Notes: generated by a model not told the origin, from the letters alone. Numbered from the stretch's first letter, positions 1-14,140 are shown. The stretch is 64,000 nt of DNA from Aptenodytes patagonicus (GCF_965638725.1 NC_134963.1:14908501-14972500), one strand, 5' to 3'. A program made the numbers and translations.

Positions 1-670
1 GAAACATTTCAGTTTCTCTCCTGCTCTTTCCCCTTCTCTAGGCTCTAAGTTACAGGAATCCAACAGTTCATGTTATTGAAATAAACATCCTACTACCGCA
101 CAGTGAAGAATACTTTAAACAACTTGCTTTGCAAGGAAAAAATACAAGCTTGCATCTGCTATATGATGATATGCAGGACATTGCCAATGTAGATCAGTAG
201 AGTAGATGAGATGAGTTGAGATTGTCAGCCAAATATTATGTCCGTGGTCAGTCCCAGGCATTTCAAAGGGAAGAGCCAAGAAAACCTGCAGAAAGCAGGT
301 AGTTGTGAAATAACCTGCTTACTGTTTTTTTTCCTGACCAGTGGTCAACACGCCTTTCAAAAGCAGCATGCTAACAACCGTATGTACACACATGCATGCA
401 TGCACCTACTGTGTTTTTCCTTTTCTACACCTTGGCAGAACCTAGCCATTTTCCTCTTGTAACTATTGTCTTTTACTCACTGTACCCTAAGAATCAGGAA
501 TCTATTAGGTGGTTCACAGTTTAAATAAAGAATTAGCCAGCTCATCAAGAATCTGCCATGCTAGTCAGAGAGAGACATCAGCACACTTTCAGGTCATCTG
601 AATAAGATTTTAAGAACTGAATTTTTAGTAAGTTTTATATGTTAATGCATATTTAAGAGTACAGATGTGT
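1..670. other. Unique AT-rich non-coding DNA
   Basis: No gene, RNA or transposon is recognisable here. Open frames are short and have no family resemblance. The one structured piece is a 27-base run of strictly alternating pyrimidine and purine at 379-405, containing repeated TGCA units. Confidence 0.6.
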
Positions 671-679
671 TTTTCACAG

Positions 680-800
680 CTTCCATCCATGGATCTCAAA
701 ACATTTTAAAATGGGTTTCCAGTTTAGACTTCACTCTTTTATGAGGCAATGCAAAGGACATTCTACCAGTGAGAGATATATTCAAGCTCCCAAGTAAAGC
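680..800 (-). mobile_element. Possible MIR-like SINE fragment
   Basis: Read on the minus strand, the segment contains 'AAAATGTTTTGAGATCCATGG' minus its last base. This resembles the 'TGTAAAGCGCTTTGAGATCC' end of amniote MIR/CORE-SINE copies. It is preceded in that orientation by a stretch like the 'CCTCAT...AAATG' body. Divergence is very high and the ends are not definable. A chance match remains possible. Confidence 0.33.
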
Positions 801-3800
801 ATGGCAGCAAAAATAAACAAACAATACCTTATTGTCAAGTCCAAACATCCAAAATTTATGAGTCAGGAACTTGAAAAGATACTTGCTTAAATTAGAGACT
901 ATATTAAAAAGACTACATTTTTAAATTACTTTTTTTTCCAGCCTTAACAGCGCACTGAGTTGCTAGTTCAAGCTTTTCCCACAGCTGAGAAAACTAGAAA
1001 TGTGCCCTTTATGTAATGAAATAGATTTCACATATTTGCATTACTTCAGGAGCTGGAACTTTTTGAAAATACAACAACTATCCTGAGACTCAATAAAATC
1101 ATGAGAGTTGGCAGCACTGTGTTTAGGACAGGAAGTAATGAATGGTAATGCTTTCACTCAAAACTCCAGGGATAGGTAGAACACAATTACTAAAGTATGA
1201 ATTTACACCAGGCTATGCTTAAATATGCTCTCTGAAAAAAAAAAAAAAGTCTCTTATGACCAGAAGAGGCAAAAGTTACCAGGTGTGTAATACATCATTA
1301 TCAACAAATACCCTGTACTTCAGTGTCTCCTGAAGCTATGCTGAAGCTACAGGTCAGAACTGGCTTCAGGAATACTTTCTACTCTACCTTTGCTTTCTGC
1401 AATGCTTGGCATTCTTCTGTGAAAATACTGACTCAGAGCAGGGTAGCTTAGGAGATAACAGGATCACAGCACAAACACTATGGCTTTTATACTAGTGGGA
1501 TGTAATATAGTAATGCAAAGTATTTCAATCAACTGCGAGTAGTGGCTAGTCCAGACACAACCCCTCGCCAACCATCTATTTAGTAAGTGGAAGTTAATTT
1601 AACTATAATATAGCATTATGCCTACAGGTACAGATTACTTTTCCATAACAACTAAACATATTCAGAAGATGAAAACGGATGGTGGTGAAGTGCTTGGATG
1701 CGTATTTCAGAATGCTTTGTCTGTGGAGTAGAATTTCAGGCAGGGCTGTTACCATCCTTCGGATGTTGGCAGAAGAGGGTAATTACCCGTGATGACCTAA
1801 GAGTGCTATATATACTTATACCACATACGTGGTCATGGAAACCACCACAAAACCTGCTGTATTTTCAAAACCATGATATAAATTTCAAACTACTATATAA
1901 AGTAGCTTTATACTTCACTGCTAGGGTGCACTAGCCTCTTTCTATACCATTCACAGCATAGTTACTATAGTAACTAATGCATTGCAAAAGAGAGGAAGAA
2001 GCTAAAAAGAAGCTAAAAAAAAACCTTAAAAAATTATAAAGACCAAAGAAAGGAAGTGTCTTTACAAAACCAAAGAACACAATGTGAAGAATGCAGGCAC
2101 AGTTTTATGGCCATTTGTTTGGAACTACCAGCACCATCTCACTCAGGATGTTGCCACTTAAATTCCTGTATATTGTTTAGCCAAACAGTTCCGTGGCACC
2201 TAGCACTGCAGTAGCTAGGCATACCTAGACTTCATGAAACAAAGATTTTATTCCCTTCATCAACATGCAGAACTGCATAAAGAATTTCCTCCATCTTCCA
2301 ATTAATACTGCAAAGCTTTAAAATCCCTGAAAATTGAATGGAATGATCACCTTTGGGAGGGGAGATCAGTTTCTGAAATCCATGAGGGGTTAAAATTTCA
2401 CATTTTCCAGTTTCCATCTTTCGCTTTAGCAGAGAAGTGTGGGAGCGACAGATCAACACACAAAGTAATAGAAACTGTTACATTATATTACATACTAAAG
2501 AGAAGACACCTCAACAGAACATAAGGCTCTCTGAAGTCAGGGATTAAAAAAGTTTTATGCATCACTATCTGTGTGCATGTGTATATTCATACAGAGTCTG
2601 ATTTTCCACTATCTACCACATGCAAATTTTCATATAAAATTATTATATCAGCACCGTATTCACTCCCCTTGCCATTCTACAGCTATACAATGCAAACTAG
2701 CTGTGGGACAGTAAAACTAAATACCAAAATAGAAATTCAAGAGCTTCAACTAATTCAACATTCCATTGCTTAAGGATATTCCTGATAAAGCTTATAGCTC
2801 TCTCCCTGTGTCAGCAGTTCTCTTTCCTCAACCTTCTTTGATACTCTCTTCTTAAAAGGAAAGCTATCATCTAGTATTTTTTGGTCGAAATATTATTCTG
2901 TTCTCTGGTGTCTCCATGACGCTGTCAGGAAAAGCCACTCTTCCCCATCATATACTGGATAGTCATTTAAAGGATGCTTTCTGCAACTTACATTTCCCAA
3001 ACACTTTTTAGAGAATGTGAAAAACAGTAAAAATGGTTTCTGTTAAATCTCTTGGGACTGGATAGGTTTAGCCATTATCCATACAAAGGCTCTGGCAGCT
3101 GGTCAAAGTCACATGTCAAGCACAACAAGCTAACCCATTTGGCTCAAAAGCAGGCAAAGAATACATGGAAAATTGCCATCACAATTAGTTAAATAATAAA
3201 AACGTAGCAAGCCATTTGGAAATTTTCTAAGACCTTTCATTCTGCAAATATTTTGCAAACCTCAAAAAACAAAGTTCAAAAATAAAGGTTTTGCCATCAG
3301 TTATTTTGGTTGGCTGCAATAAATAGGGCAACACTAAAGCTCAGCTTCAGCATACTTCAGGTATCAAAACCTCACATCTCACTAACCATTGAACTAACAG
3401 CTACGTAAATAAACCTTAAACAATTGGTGAGGGAAGAATTGCATAGAAACTTAACTTATATTCCCTTGTCCCCTCCTTATCTAGAATCTCAGTGGTAGAT
3501 TTCAGAATTTTAGAAAGAAAGAAGGAAAGAAATTGAATTTCTTAATCAGCCAAACTAAATCATAGAAAAAAGCACCTAACAAAAAGTTCTAAGCTTCTCC
3601 CAGTGAACCTGAATTGACAAGTTCACCTGTATTTCTCATTCCTTTTGATTCTTCTCTTTCCCTCAACACACAGAAAAGATAGCACATACTCTTCAGACAG
3701 TCTAATATTTTTTTAATCAAAAGGAAATTAAATAAGAGGCAATGATGTACATTCCTTCTGGGGAAAGCAGAAGCCTCATTCCTAGCCTGTCTTAAAATAG

Positions 3801-4710
3801 CCTGATTGAACTACAATATTTGCATTACAATTCTGGGTCAGCTGCACCATGGGATTATGCGTGCAGATCAGAGGGTTGTTTAGTTTTTATTTTCAGCCTT
3901 GTAGATTTTTCACATTATATCCATTCTGCTGCACATTCCTCCTGATATTATATATCGATGCAGTTTGGAACAATTGGAGAGATTTACTCCCTGGATATTT
4001 GGAGTAGGAAACAAGGCCTGCGGCAGTTTTATTCATTGGAAGTGGAAATCTTTGCTGCAGAGTATCAGGTGTCAAAGTAGACAAAAGAGCCTTTGATTCT
4101 TTTCAAACATTGATTCAGATTCTGATATTCTCTACTTCTGTATCAAATCATAGCATTCTTTGCTACAGTACTCTGGATTTTACCTGGAGTATATAAAATG
4201 AGGGCCAAGTAATGCTTATGAGGTGTCATCTGGTAAAAAGTCTTCCCTGTCAACTACAGCTGAACAAATGTCTACTACAGCTCAGCAGAAGTTTCCCATT
4301 AATTTCACTTTCCTCACATATTGTATGTCAAATTCTTGAACATATTTTTATCAGAATAATTTGCAAACTTATTAACTGGATAATTCTTTATCTGCTGACA
4401 GGTCTTGGTGGACAGTTCATATATACAATACAGGCTGAGCTACTTAGTTACATAGATCAGGTGTTTTTGCATTTCTCTTCTGGCAGCAGTGACTCTAAGT
4501 AATGCACAGATCTTGCAAAGGCCCGTCTACACAGAGCTGCATTTCATACTCATCTCACTTTACCAGTTTGTGTGTAAGAAGCAGAGCACTTGTTGATCAC
4601 CAAGGGGAATTTTAAGTATTAATTAAAGCTATTTAAAGTCATTTGCTGAAAAGTGCTGAAAGAATATGAAATATTGTTATCTGCCACGTACTGAAATAGT
4701 GGATAAATCC
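801..4710. other. Unique intergenic or intronic DNA
   Basis: No gene is seen. An A14 run lies at 1235-1248 and a short GAAA-rich microsatellite at about 3513-3535. The open frames (60-78 codons) lack family resemblance and adjacent splice signals that would make them exons. Texture is uniformly AT-rich with almost no CpG. Confidence 0.6.
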
Positions 4711-4714
4711 ATAC

Positions 4715-5110
4715 GATTACAAAAATTAGAGACTGAAGAGACTATCTAGTCCCTAATCCCGATCAGTGCAGCAATTAGTGTATTCTAAGAATGTTATTCA
4801 GTCTTAGTCAGTGACTGTACTTCTATCATATTTCTTAGAAATGTGCTCCTCTGTACGCTGACTCATAGTCAAAAACAAATTTCATCATCTCATTTTACCT
4901 CGAGAAATTACACTCCTTTGTATCATCTTTAATGGTTTCTCCCCAGAGTTTTTCCTTAGTGTTTTATGCTGCATGTTCTGGGTTTTATTTTGCAACCTCA
5001 CGGCATTTGTGACTTTCTGAAACATTTTAGATTATCAGACCATTTCTCTCTTACATTTCTCTTCCAAGCTGTACATAAAAAACTCTTTTGATTTGCCTCC
5101 ATGAATCAAA
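4715..5110 (-). mobile_element. CR1: Ancient CR1/L3-type LINE fragment (3' part)
   Basis: The plus strand shows the start of an antisense CR1-type copy: 'GAAGAGACTATCTAGTCC' near 4735, matching the 'GGAAGAGACCATCTAGTCCA' signature read just inside the 3' end of many amniote CR1 elements. Downstream, 'ATCTTTAATGGTTTCT' and 'TTTTATGCTGCATGTTC' lie in the expected order for that family. The copy is riddled with changes, has no coding potential and its inner boundary is approximate. The family assignment is from memory of the consensus. Confidence 0.5.
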
Positions 5111-8100
5111 CCTCCAGATATTTCATCCTTTGCGTTGATGCTGATATCAATTTTCCCTACTTTGTAAAAATCTTTCTTATACTAGAACTTGTACACAGAC
5201 TACAATGCATACATTTTAGGGAGGAAATCACTGGACAGGATCTGACTGGAGTAAATGAAAAAGAATACAATCTTTTCCAGAAGTCGTCAATGCTCCTGAC
5301 TCCGTACCACTGAAAAAGATGTTTTATTTTCATTAGACAGTTTATCCTTACCACATTGCTATAATTTCAAAGTGAACCTGCTGGTGTACTCATCTTCCTG
5401 TTTTGAGACGTGAAAACACTAGGATTTATTTTGATAGCAAAAATCTTTCCATTTATTAACAGAAGAAATGGTCTAGACAAGGCCAAGCAGTTGATGAACT
5501 GTAATTACTTTCATGATTGATTAATAATACATGTGCATGTCCTATAATTTTTGTTACTCTTTTATTATCGTTACTGATATACTGATACATAGGAGCCTCA
5601 CTCACTGATTTCTATACTAGTGTGATCTGTGTCATGCAAACGGGGGGGGGAATAAAAGGGCCACTAATCCAGTTTCATGTCTGTAGAAGACATTTGACTT
5701 TCTATAATATGAAATTCTGATTAAGAAGCCAGAACATGACGTACATTCCAACATGACATACACCACGTTGATTAAAAGCTGGCTCATAGGCCTTAAAATT
5801 TAACAATTTGAAAAAAGCTCCCCCTCTCACCCTGCTTGACATGAGTCTTTGCTTTGAGTGTCTTCTGGATATATAATATATATCCTACAAGAACAAAAAA
5901 GATTGTTGTTGTTTTTTTTTAAAGCTACCTACATGTGTACAGAAAACAACTCTCTTTTCCACTTCCCCCTTCCCTTTCTCTCCGTCTCTCACACTCTCGC
6001 ACACACAGCTGAGACCTGAGATGGAAAAGCCACAGTTACCTCCTCAGCAGAAAACAGTAACAGCATTTCATGCATATTAATGAAGATACATTAAACATCT
6101 TTCACTGTGACTGAGCAAAAACCAGTGTTTGAAACCCGTAAGTTATTGGAGGGAGGGGAGAGAAGGGGAGAGAGAGAAAAATATTATAGAAATAAACACA
6201 ACAACAGTCTGAACAAGCCAAGGGCAACACACAGATTTTTCACTTCCTTCACGCTAGCATCTGTAATGGAGAAAACATATCAGAAGTCTCATCAGGTTCT
6301 ATATGCTGACTATGAATACGATACTCTTGAGTACTTTTTTATGGTTTAATTTTGTTTAATGTTATTGTTGCTAATATCCACTTAGAAGCATGGAATTAAA
6401 ATGTTTTTTGTTACTACTATCATATTTTTCTGTTTGGCAGACTGATTATTTAGTCTTCGTTTCTAATGGGACTTGAAAGGAATATGATGTGCAATTTTTT
6501 TTGTGCACAAGGTTTTTCCTCTGTGTCTCAGTTCAGCATTGCCCAAGGTGGTTTAGTAGTTAACTTTCACTCCCTCTGCTGGCTCTCAGGCATCAGAGCA
6601 GAAGATACTGTTTTGTTTAGGTCCTACAAAACCGAAATGAGTTTACTATTACTTTTATATAAAAATAATGGTAGCATTTAAAGGAAATTCCTGACACATT
6701 AAAACAGTTCTGGATACACTGTGTTTATGCATTTTGCAAGGTTGAACGTTTTAGTCTCCCTGAGCCTTCCAAGTCACGCTTCAGGGGTTCTAACCAGCCA
6801 TGTAGCCAAAGTCTAGCAGCCCAACAGTCAACACTTCAACGTATTCATTGCCAGCCTCAAATTTGATGTCATAGTGAGAATCTTACACCATCAGACTTTT
6901 ACAAGAGAAAGAGTACATTTGACATAGCTATCAGCCAAGCCTATGAAGATCCTTTGGAGAAAATCAGCAACAGTTACAATTTTAAAGAGATAAGCATGAA
7001 AGATGGATGATGAGCAAACCAATAGTGTGTAGAAGGAGGAGACCAATTAATCCCCTGAATAGCGAGGGGAGCTCAAATTGAAAGATTCAGTCATGCAGGC
7101 CCACAAAAAAATGTTGCCAACAGCAAGCGTGATTCCTGCTGATAATACAACCCTCTTAGCCCATCATTCATGGCTCTTTTTTCTGTAATAATTGTGGAAT
7201 TAGTGCACATAAAAACAATGATACTTTCAACCATTTTGCAGCATTATGCAAGAACAACCTCACTATCTGCATCTAAAATACAAAGGTCTTTTTCAACCTT
7301 ACAGCTGGCCCTTCTACTCTTCCATCATCACAGCTGACAAGTTTATCTGTCTTAACTGTACTCTCCCTAGCTCAGCAATAATTGCTGACAAGTATCTCTC
7401 TGCTTTCAAAAGAAGCTGAACACTGCGTTTTCTGCAAAATCATGTCTGGAGTATCAAAGGATCCTGTACTCACCCTGAATCTGTTTTAGAAGAGTCGGGT
7501 TTTATTTCTGCTATTCTTCATGATCCTCCATAGAACTGCAATCTCCAACAGCGAGACCAATTCCTCCAGGGCTGCCTGCACAGGAGTCTGGGAATCTGCT
7601 GACATGACTATGCAAGAAGCACTGACCTTCCATCTCACACAGTAGGTCACTTTCTATTGAAACCTTCCTAACACTGTGAAGACACCGACAGCCCTTCTCG
7701 GAGTTTGTCAGGTCAGTATCAGCAACACCGAAATGAAAGACTTTGGATCAAGAGATCTTAACACAAACCTGTTACAATGTTCTCTCAGTATCTATGGCAA
7801 AATGTACCCACCAACCTGGTGGGTAAAAGAGAGAAGAGAAAGCTCAAAAAGAACCAATTAACACCTTCTCATCACTTAAAACTCACATCTGTTCCTCCTA
7901 GGTGGTCTGTTTCCAAATGGCAGTACACAGAGATGGTAAAAGTAAAAATTATGTCACATTAAAAATGCAGTCACCATGAGCTACAACAATCAATAATAAC
8001 AGAAAAGCTTCCAGTAGCTACAAAACCTGAGTGCCATAAAGAGACGTCTAGAGACAAAGATTATGATAATGACAAATAGACCTAATGCATTCTGTTCAGA

Positions 8101-9385
8101 GCAAAGCAAAATCCAGGCCTGACACATACACGTTTTTAAGGATGGCATGAAGCATTACTGAAAGATTGCAGAGAGATATAAAATGAAAAATAAATTATTT
8201 TAAGGAGTCTTTTAAAAATGAAAATTGTTTTTTTCAGCTCCTTAACAGATGCTGTCAGAAGTCAGCTTTCCTCAGGATTTCTTGGAAAGTCTGGAAAATA
8301 TTTTGGACTTGAAGAAAACAAACATAATTTGACTACAGGTCTCTCAATGATTATCTGAAAGACATCCACGTTCAGTGAACTTCTACATATATCCGGGAAT
8401 GTTCTGAAAATGATCCGTATTGTTGATCCCTGGTTTGAGTAGCTTTATAAGAGAGACATGTATGCAGTAAGAGTATGGTTTAGGAATGTTACTAACTTCC
8501 CTAATATTAACGTCACCTGGCAGGTCAGTGTCCACTGACTGCAGTGGCTGCTCCTACAAGGTGACCTTCTGCTCCTGTGAAGTGGAAGTAACACGATCCC
8601 TGCAAATGTGCACAGCACAGCTGAGAAAGTCATTAGAGAGACAGAACTGCAACTACCAAAAACTGAGGAGCTTCTCCTTTAAGATATTAAATGAAGCCCC
8701 CTTGAGGCAAAAAAAAAATATTAAACCACCTCCCAGATGAATCAAATGCCACATGGGACTCTACAGGTATGCAAATAGGTAGAAAGAGTCTATCATTTTT
8801 ATGGGCCAAACATAAGCCCATAGGTCATATACTCTTCAGACCCTAGGGTCTATGACACTGACAACCATGCATTAAGAAATAAATTGTACCTAAAAGGAAG
8901 TACAATTAAGTCCACCACTATTTTATGTATTAACTTCACTCGACAAGTGCTGTGTAGAGTGCAACTGGAAGTACCTGGCGTATACTGGCAATCTAACACA
9001 TTTGAATGCACGGTACTTCACTGAAGGCTACTGCCAGACTCCCATGTATTGGCATAAAGGTTGAGAAAGACTTGCTCAGCATTTATCTTGGCTTCATAGG
9101 ATCCATACAGAAGCATGTGCCAATATGGGAACAGGCCAAATGTGTAATCTGAGCAGTTTAGAAACAGCCCTTTCTAAATTTCAGTCATCTTAATCTCATT
9201 GACTCACATTTCGGATTCCAGGTTGGAGCGAGAACTGGACAGATGCACAAGAGTAAGAAAGAAAGATGCAAAAGAATAAACTTCCCTCACATTCTCCCAC
9301 TCCGTCTATGGTAGATGAATAGAAATGGGGCAGAACAAATTATGCACCACAAGCCCAGGACTTTGCCCAAAGGTATAACCTAGTC
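5111..9385. other. Unique non-coding DNA, some simple runs
   Basis: No supported gene. There is a G9 run at 5642-5650 directly followed by AATAAA. A compact stretch near 5990-6110 contains CAGCTG-like and ATTAATGAA motifs and could be regulatory, but the signal is weak. A short A-run lies near 8711. Open frames of 61-84 codons between 6107 and 8740 have no recognisable products. Confidence 0.6.
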
Positions 9386-9387
9386 TA

Positions 9388-9960
9388 AAATCATGGAATC
9401 ATATCCTGGAAGAGCCTTGTCATCTAGTTCTTCTCCCTGCTCTGCAGCAAGATCAATTTGTGCTTATACAAATTCTTCTAAAATCCTTCAACTTCCCTAA
9501 GAAATCTATTTCAGTGCTTTATTACCATTATCATTAGAAAAGGTTTCCTAAAATCTTGTCTCAGGCTTCCTTGCCCAACTGTAGACTGTTTTTTCTTGTT
9601 CTATCCACCACGAATTGAAGAAAAATAGATCCCCTCCCTCTTTCCATCAGCCTTTTATGTACTTGAAGACTAACATCAGGTCCCTTTTATAGTTGGATAA
9701 AGAATTATATTTCTGCTTTTGCTTCAGAAAAAGGACCAACACTATTTGCAGAGTCTCCCTCAAGATATTAAGTTATAAATCTCCACTAGTAATCTGAACA
9801 TTCAGGTATCTTCTTGTCTCACCCTAGAGCATGCTCCGTCAGTTCAAGACCATGAAGATCTCTACAAATCTTACTTGTAAAATTGAACCCCATGCAGGAT
9901 GCAGGAGGCCTTACTGGGAAAGAAGGAGGAATTGACACCTCTCAGGCCTGAGAAGTGAAT
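9388..9960 (-). mobile_element. CR1: Degenerate CR1 LINE, 3' part, antisense
   Basis: This is the clearest transposon in the window. The plus strand begins with 'AATCATGGAATCAT', the complement of the CR1 3' terminal 8-bp repeat (ATTCTATG type). Next come 'CTGGAAGAGCCTTGTCATCT' (the 'GGAAGGGACCTTAAAGATCATCTAG' block), 'AGAAATCTATTTCAGTGCTT' (the 'CCTGTTCCAGTGC' block), 'TGTACTTGAAGACTAACATC' and, near 9887, 'CCCCATGCAGGATGCAGGAGG' without its last base (the 'GCATGCAGTACTCCAGG' block). The order matches antisense CR1 over about 570 bases. No reading frame survives. It is a typical 5'-truncated, long-dead bird or reptile copy. The left end is firm and the right end approximate. Confidence 0.75.
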
Positions 9961-12900
9961 TCACCATTGTACTTCGCTGAGTTTGATTGCAGTGGAGCCA
10001 AAGCTGTTTATGGTACTACAACTTTGATCCCTACTATTTCAGCTGTTCCCTCAGTTGCCTGCCAAAGTGTAAGGTAATTGGAAACTTTGTGGTGTCTGGG
10101 ACGTAGGCTTTATATTCTCCAGAATTCTGTAGTTTGCTGCAAATAAATTGGATGTGTATGAACTGACAGATCCTCCCTCTTCTCCTTGATGGAAAAGGTC
10201 ATACACCACAGTCCTTGTGAAGACCCAGGAGGCCAGTCTCAGGTCTATGTTACTGTACAGCGTACACTCCACAGAGAAGATAAAACATGGACAGCTGAGA
10301 AATACCTTCTCAGTTCCAAGCTCCATTTATTCAGTCATTCCAATCACTGCATGTTGTAGCTTCATTCTAGCAGAACTAACTCTAATGAGGAAGAGATTTC
10401 AGTTAATAATTCTGCTTTTTCAATACTGCATTTGTCATGAAAAGAAGTTAGAAATGCTCAATGTAAGGACTTTTTTCTGCTGTAGATACAAAACATAACT
10501 GGAACACTCAATAATACTGCAGGCCCCACAAATCAGAAATGAGAAACAGGACTGCAGTGATTGACAGTAGGTCTGGCCCATAACTTCAGCTGAAAAGACA
10601 AGCAAATTTGTGAGGACCAAATCACAGTGTCTCAAGAAAAGTCCAAATCCACATTTTCAGGCTAGCCACTCTGTTCTAGTACTTCAATGGTTTGTATCAA
10701 AATTCTTAATGTGAATTCTTCTAGACCTCAGAATTATTGAAATAGACACCTAATTTTTTAGACTCGCACCAGACTAATAAAGGGTTAACATTTAAAGGTT
10801 TAAGTGTTTAACTAAGTAATCAGGAGGACATTGTTATTTCCAACCTGAGAGAATATTTAAGGCAGGGATTACCTCCTGCAATCTGCTCAAAGTAAAATAA
10901 AAATAACAGTAATCTTGATGAAATAAAAAAAGCCTTGTTTCTCTGCAGTGATCCTTCAACAGCAGAGCATTTGAGGGCAATGGAAGGAAAGCTAGTACTT
11001 GGCTTGTAGTGCATTAGTGCTCTATCACCTCTACTGCCAAAGTGAACCATTACTTACTAAAAGTGCTCTCTAGACGGGCCCCTTTTGGGACAGCATACCC
11101 ATCACTTTCTGAAGGGTAGTGTGGAGGATTCTTCCCTTTTTGTTGGACAGTCCCCTGGGTTTCCAAACCTTATGCATTATGGATAGGATCTTAATGGAGA
11201 CTGGCTGCCTAAGCACTGCTTGCCGAGCCTCTCAGCTCAAGACAGCCATTGCTGCTGTGTGCTTTCCGCTTCTCTTTCCATCTTGTGTATGCCAATTAGA
11301 CTCAAATTTGATTTCTGTTCTATCTTTGAACCCCATTAAAACCCAATTCTGCTTATTACCAACAGCTTTCTTTAAATGAAACTACTGTCCCTCTAAGGGT
11401 TATCCCAGATTCAGAGGCAAATCAATCTGCAATTACTTGACATGTTGCCAGCCCAGGCCACTTGGACTGGTCCTCCCACTTCATATTGAGAGCGCCTCCA
11501 GCTCACTGTCACCTCCTTGGCGCTTTGCAACCTGCCACCATGTTGTCCATCTTTGCCTTGCCTGATCAAAAATGACAACTCTTGTACGTAAATGCCCTCA
11601 AATTACGTCTCTCTGCTGTAACGCAATACCAGAATATTCTCTGTAGTACTGGCCACACAGGCATTAGCTCTAATAGTTAGTGGTCTCTGCAAATGCACCA
11701 ATGATTTAACTTTAGACAGAAAAGAAAGTTGCTTATAAAATATTTGTCAGTATCAAGAGGTAATTAATATCCAATAACCTCTTAATGAAGAGTCTCCCAG
11801 GTCATAATGAAGCTTTGTAGCTATGTCCTAATCTTCTTTAGCTAAGAAACTTGGGATATTTTATGAGGGTTATGGAACCTCACTGTTACTACAGATATAG
11901 TGGAATGTGAATGGGTTCATGTCTTCTCTTACAGAAAAGAAAGGGGCAAAAGAAAAATATTTTTCTTCCAGAACACAAATAATCCGTTTTCTATGACTCC
12001 TTGGAAAAGAAAAGAAATAGCTTCAAGAGGGTGCAGTGAGGCTCTCTTCTTCATGTCTTTTCCTGGTGGTGATTATAGTTGTTAAAAACAGAAAGCTGTT
12101 GTTTTGAAAATTATGTCAGTGTAGCTTGATAATAGACAACAAAATTGTCTACCCTCCATGAACAGAGGATCTACGTCTTTCTCCTTGCTGGTTAGCCATC
12201 CCTGTTCTGTACTGCAAGTGGATATGAAAATTCTTTCTATTAAAAGGCAGTACACTTTTACAAACAATTGGAAACAGAAGGTACTTCAGATTTGGAGGAG
12301 ACGCTACAATGACAGAACTATCTTTGAAATCAGGCGGTTTGAGTAATACTTGAACTCTAGTACATTGATGCTGAGGTTGCTTCAAAAGACAATGAGGACT
12401 GACGCAGACACGAACATTTCTCTCCCCAAAGAGGCTCTGTTGGGAAAAGGCTGATTCCCTCTTGAAGCTGGAGGAACCAGGGGCTTCATACAATAATCTC
12501 AGGTGGAAGTGGTTTTGCTGACATATTACCTGCTGACAAGTATATTTTATTTGTAATATTCTTGCCACAGTAAAGTATGTGCAAAAAAGCATAATGTGAT
12601 GTCTTCCTTCTCCTCACGAGTTCTCACCTGAAGGTTTCTACAGGGAGGGATTTCCCTTTTAATCATCCCCATATAAGGCCAGCAGTAGAAACATTTCAGG
12701 CTGTTACAGAAATGATACCCAGCCTTTCCTGAGCTGCTCTGGTTTTATTGTGTGGAACCTATCCACGAAGAAGGAACAGAGTCAGACTAAAATGACTAAG
12801 AAGCCACAATAGAGATATAGGAAGTAATTAAAACTTATTTTGTAGTTAGAAATAGTGAACTCTTTGGAGTAAGAATATCTCTGGCTATTTTAAGAACTGT

Positions 12901-13950
12901 AGCAGGCCTTTGTTGAGCTACATAAATGAGTAGGACTTATATATACAACAGCTAACAATAAATATAATGGTATTTTATAAAGTATGCGTCTAAAATGGTA
13001 GCATGATAAACTGTAAAAACAGACAATAAATGGTATTTTTCATTTAACCCTGGCCACCTCACCTGTGTTCTGCACACTAACCCTCCTCTCCAAGGATTTA
13101 TCCTATTCCAGACTCTAGGAACAGTTTGAAAAACAGTTGCTACCTAAAATATAGAATGGGAAAAACTGCCAGAAGACTGTTTTCCTTTCCTTTCTCTTCC
13201 TCTAGTTACGCAGGTCGAAAGCGCAAGATGGATAGTAGTCACTCTTGCATTAATGTTAAGTTTAAAGGTCTATTGCTTTAATCCTCAAGGGCTGGATATG
13301 GATGCTGTAAACCAACTGGCCCACTGCTGATAAGTCCAGGGAAAGGCATAACTCCTGAGAAAGGAGAAACAAAGCAGTCACAAAGCAGTTCCTTTTAGCC
13401 ACTGATTCTAGCTAAACAAAACTTCCTGCTCACATAATGACTGAGAAACTCAGGGCTGCTGCTTTTTCCACCTACGTACAACAAAACTGTGGCTGCAGCC
13501 TCTGGGCATCAGCAAAGTTCACGAGAGTTCAAAAGAGGGTAGGAAGCCATATTTACTTTGGGGAAATCCTGAGTAAAAATAGCATGCTTGTGTGCTCTGT
13601 GACACATGCACAGTGAGCATAACATATCTGGGATGCGCAAGATCTTCTCTATAGCTTGCTTACAGCAGTACCCACTGTTCTGACTAGGCTGCTGCACTGC
13701 TCAAAATCCCGACAAATGGATGAAATCCTCAAATACCATCCAAATAATATACTTTTGGAGGGATAAAAAAGACATAGCCAAGATGACACACAGATATGGT
13801 TGTCTTAAGACGGAAAGATAACACTCTAGTTACTCCTTAGCTTAGGCAAGGTCAAATACAGGAGTCCAATTTTCCTTGGAGTAACAGAATTTTTCTTTCT
13901 TATTTCCCTTCACTGGCTGCCACTGTTTCTTTCTTAAAGCTTTCAGCACT
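9961..13950. other. Unique non-coding DNA with isolated open frames
   Basis: No supported gene. A minus-strand open frame of 147 codons lies at 12149-12592, overlapped by a 62-codon frame on the other strand. Its composition shows no domain, signal peptide or low-complexity feature typical of a real gene, and no family is recognised. I treat it as a chance frame. No repeat was recognised in this stretch. Confidence 0.55.
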
Positions 13951-13954
13951 TAAA

Positions 13955-14140
13955 GACCTTATATCCTCTAGGATACGTATGACATAGACTTACTGCTGTA
14001 ATAATATAACTCCCTGGGTGAATGTTTTTACATTGGAATAAGCATATCCATATGGTAAGATATGCTGGTATAGCTGGAGCATTGGAATTGCACCTCTGCG
14101 GGTATGTAGGTCAGTAGAAGTTTCTTTGTGGACAAGGCCA
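13955..14140. mobile_element. Probable hAT-like MITE remnant (TGTAGACAAGGCC type)
   Basis: The right end reads 'TTTCTTTGTGGACAAGGCC' at 14121-14139, close to the 'TAGTGTAGACAAGGCC' end of an abundant old amniote non-autonomous DNA transposon group. Inside, 'ATATAACTCCCTGGGTG', 'CATTGGAATAAGC' and 'GCTGGTATAGCTG' appear in the order I recall for the group whose body alternates 'GGTATAACT' and 'GGAATAAGCTAT' blocks. The left terminal repeat is eroded, so the start is a guess. No target duplication is visible. Confidence 0.42.

Noticed and set aside
4520..4545. 'GGCCCGTCTACACAGAGCTG', resembling one end of a hAT-like MITE
   Set aside because: No matching second end or typical body was found before the LINE fragment at 4715, so a single 20-base similarity is not enough to call an element.
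12149..12592. Minus-strand open frame of 147 codons
   Set aside because: Unrecognised product and frames open on the opposite strand; judged random.
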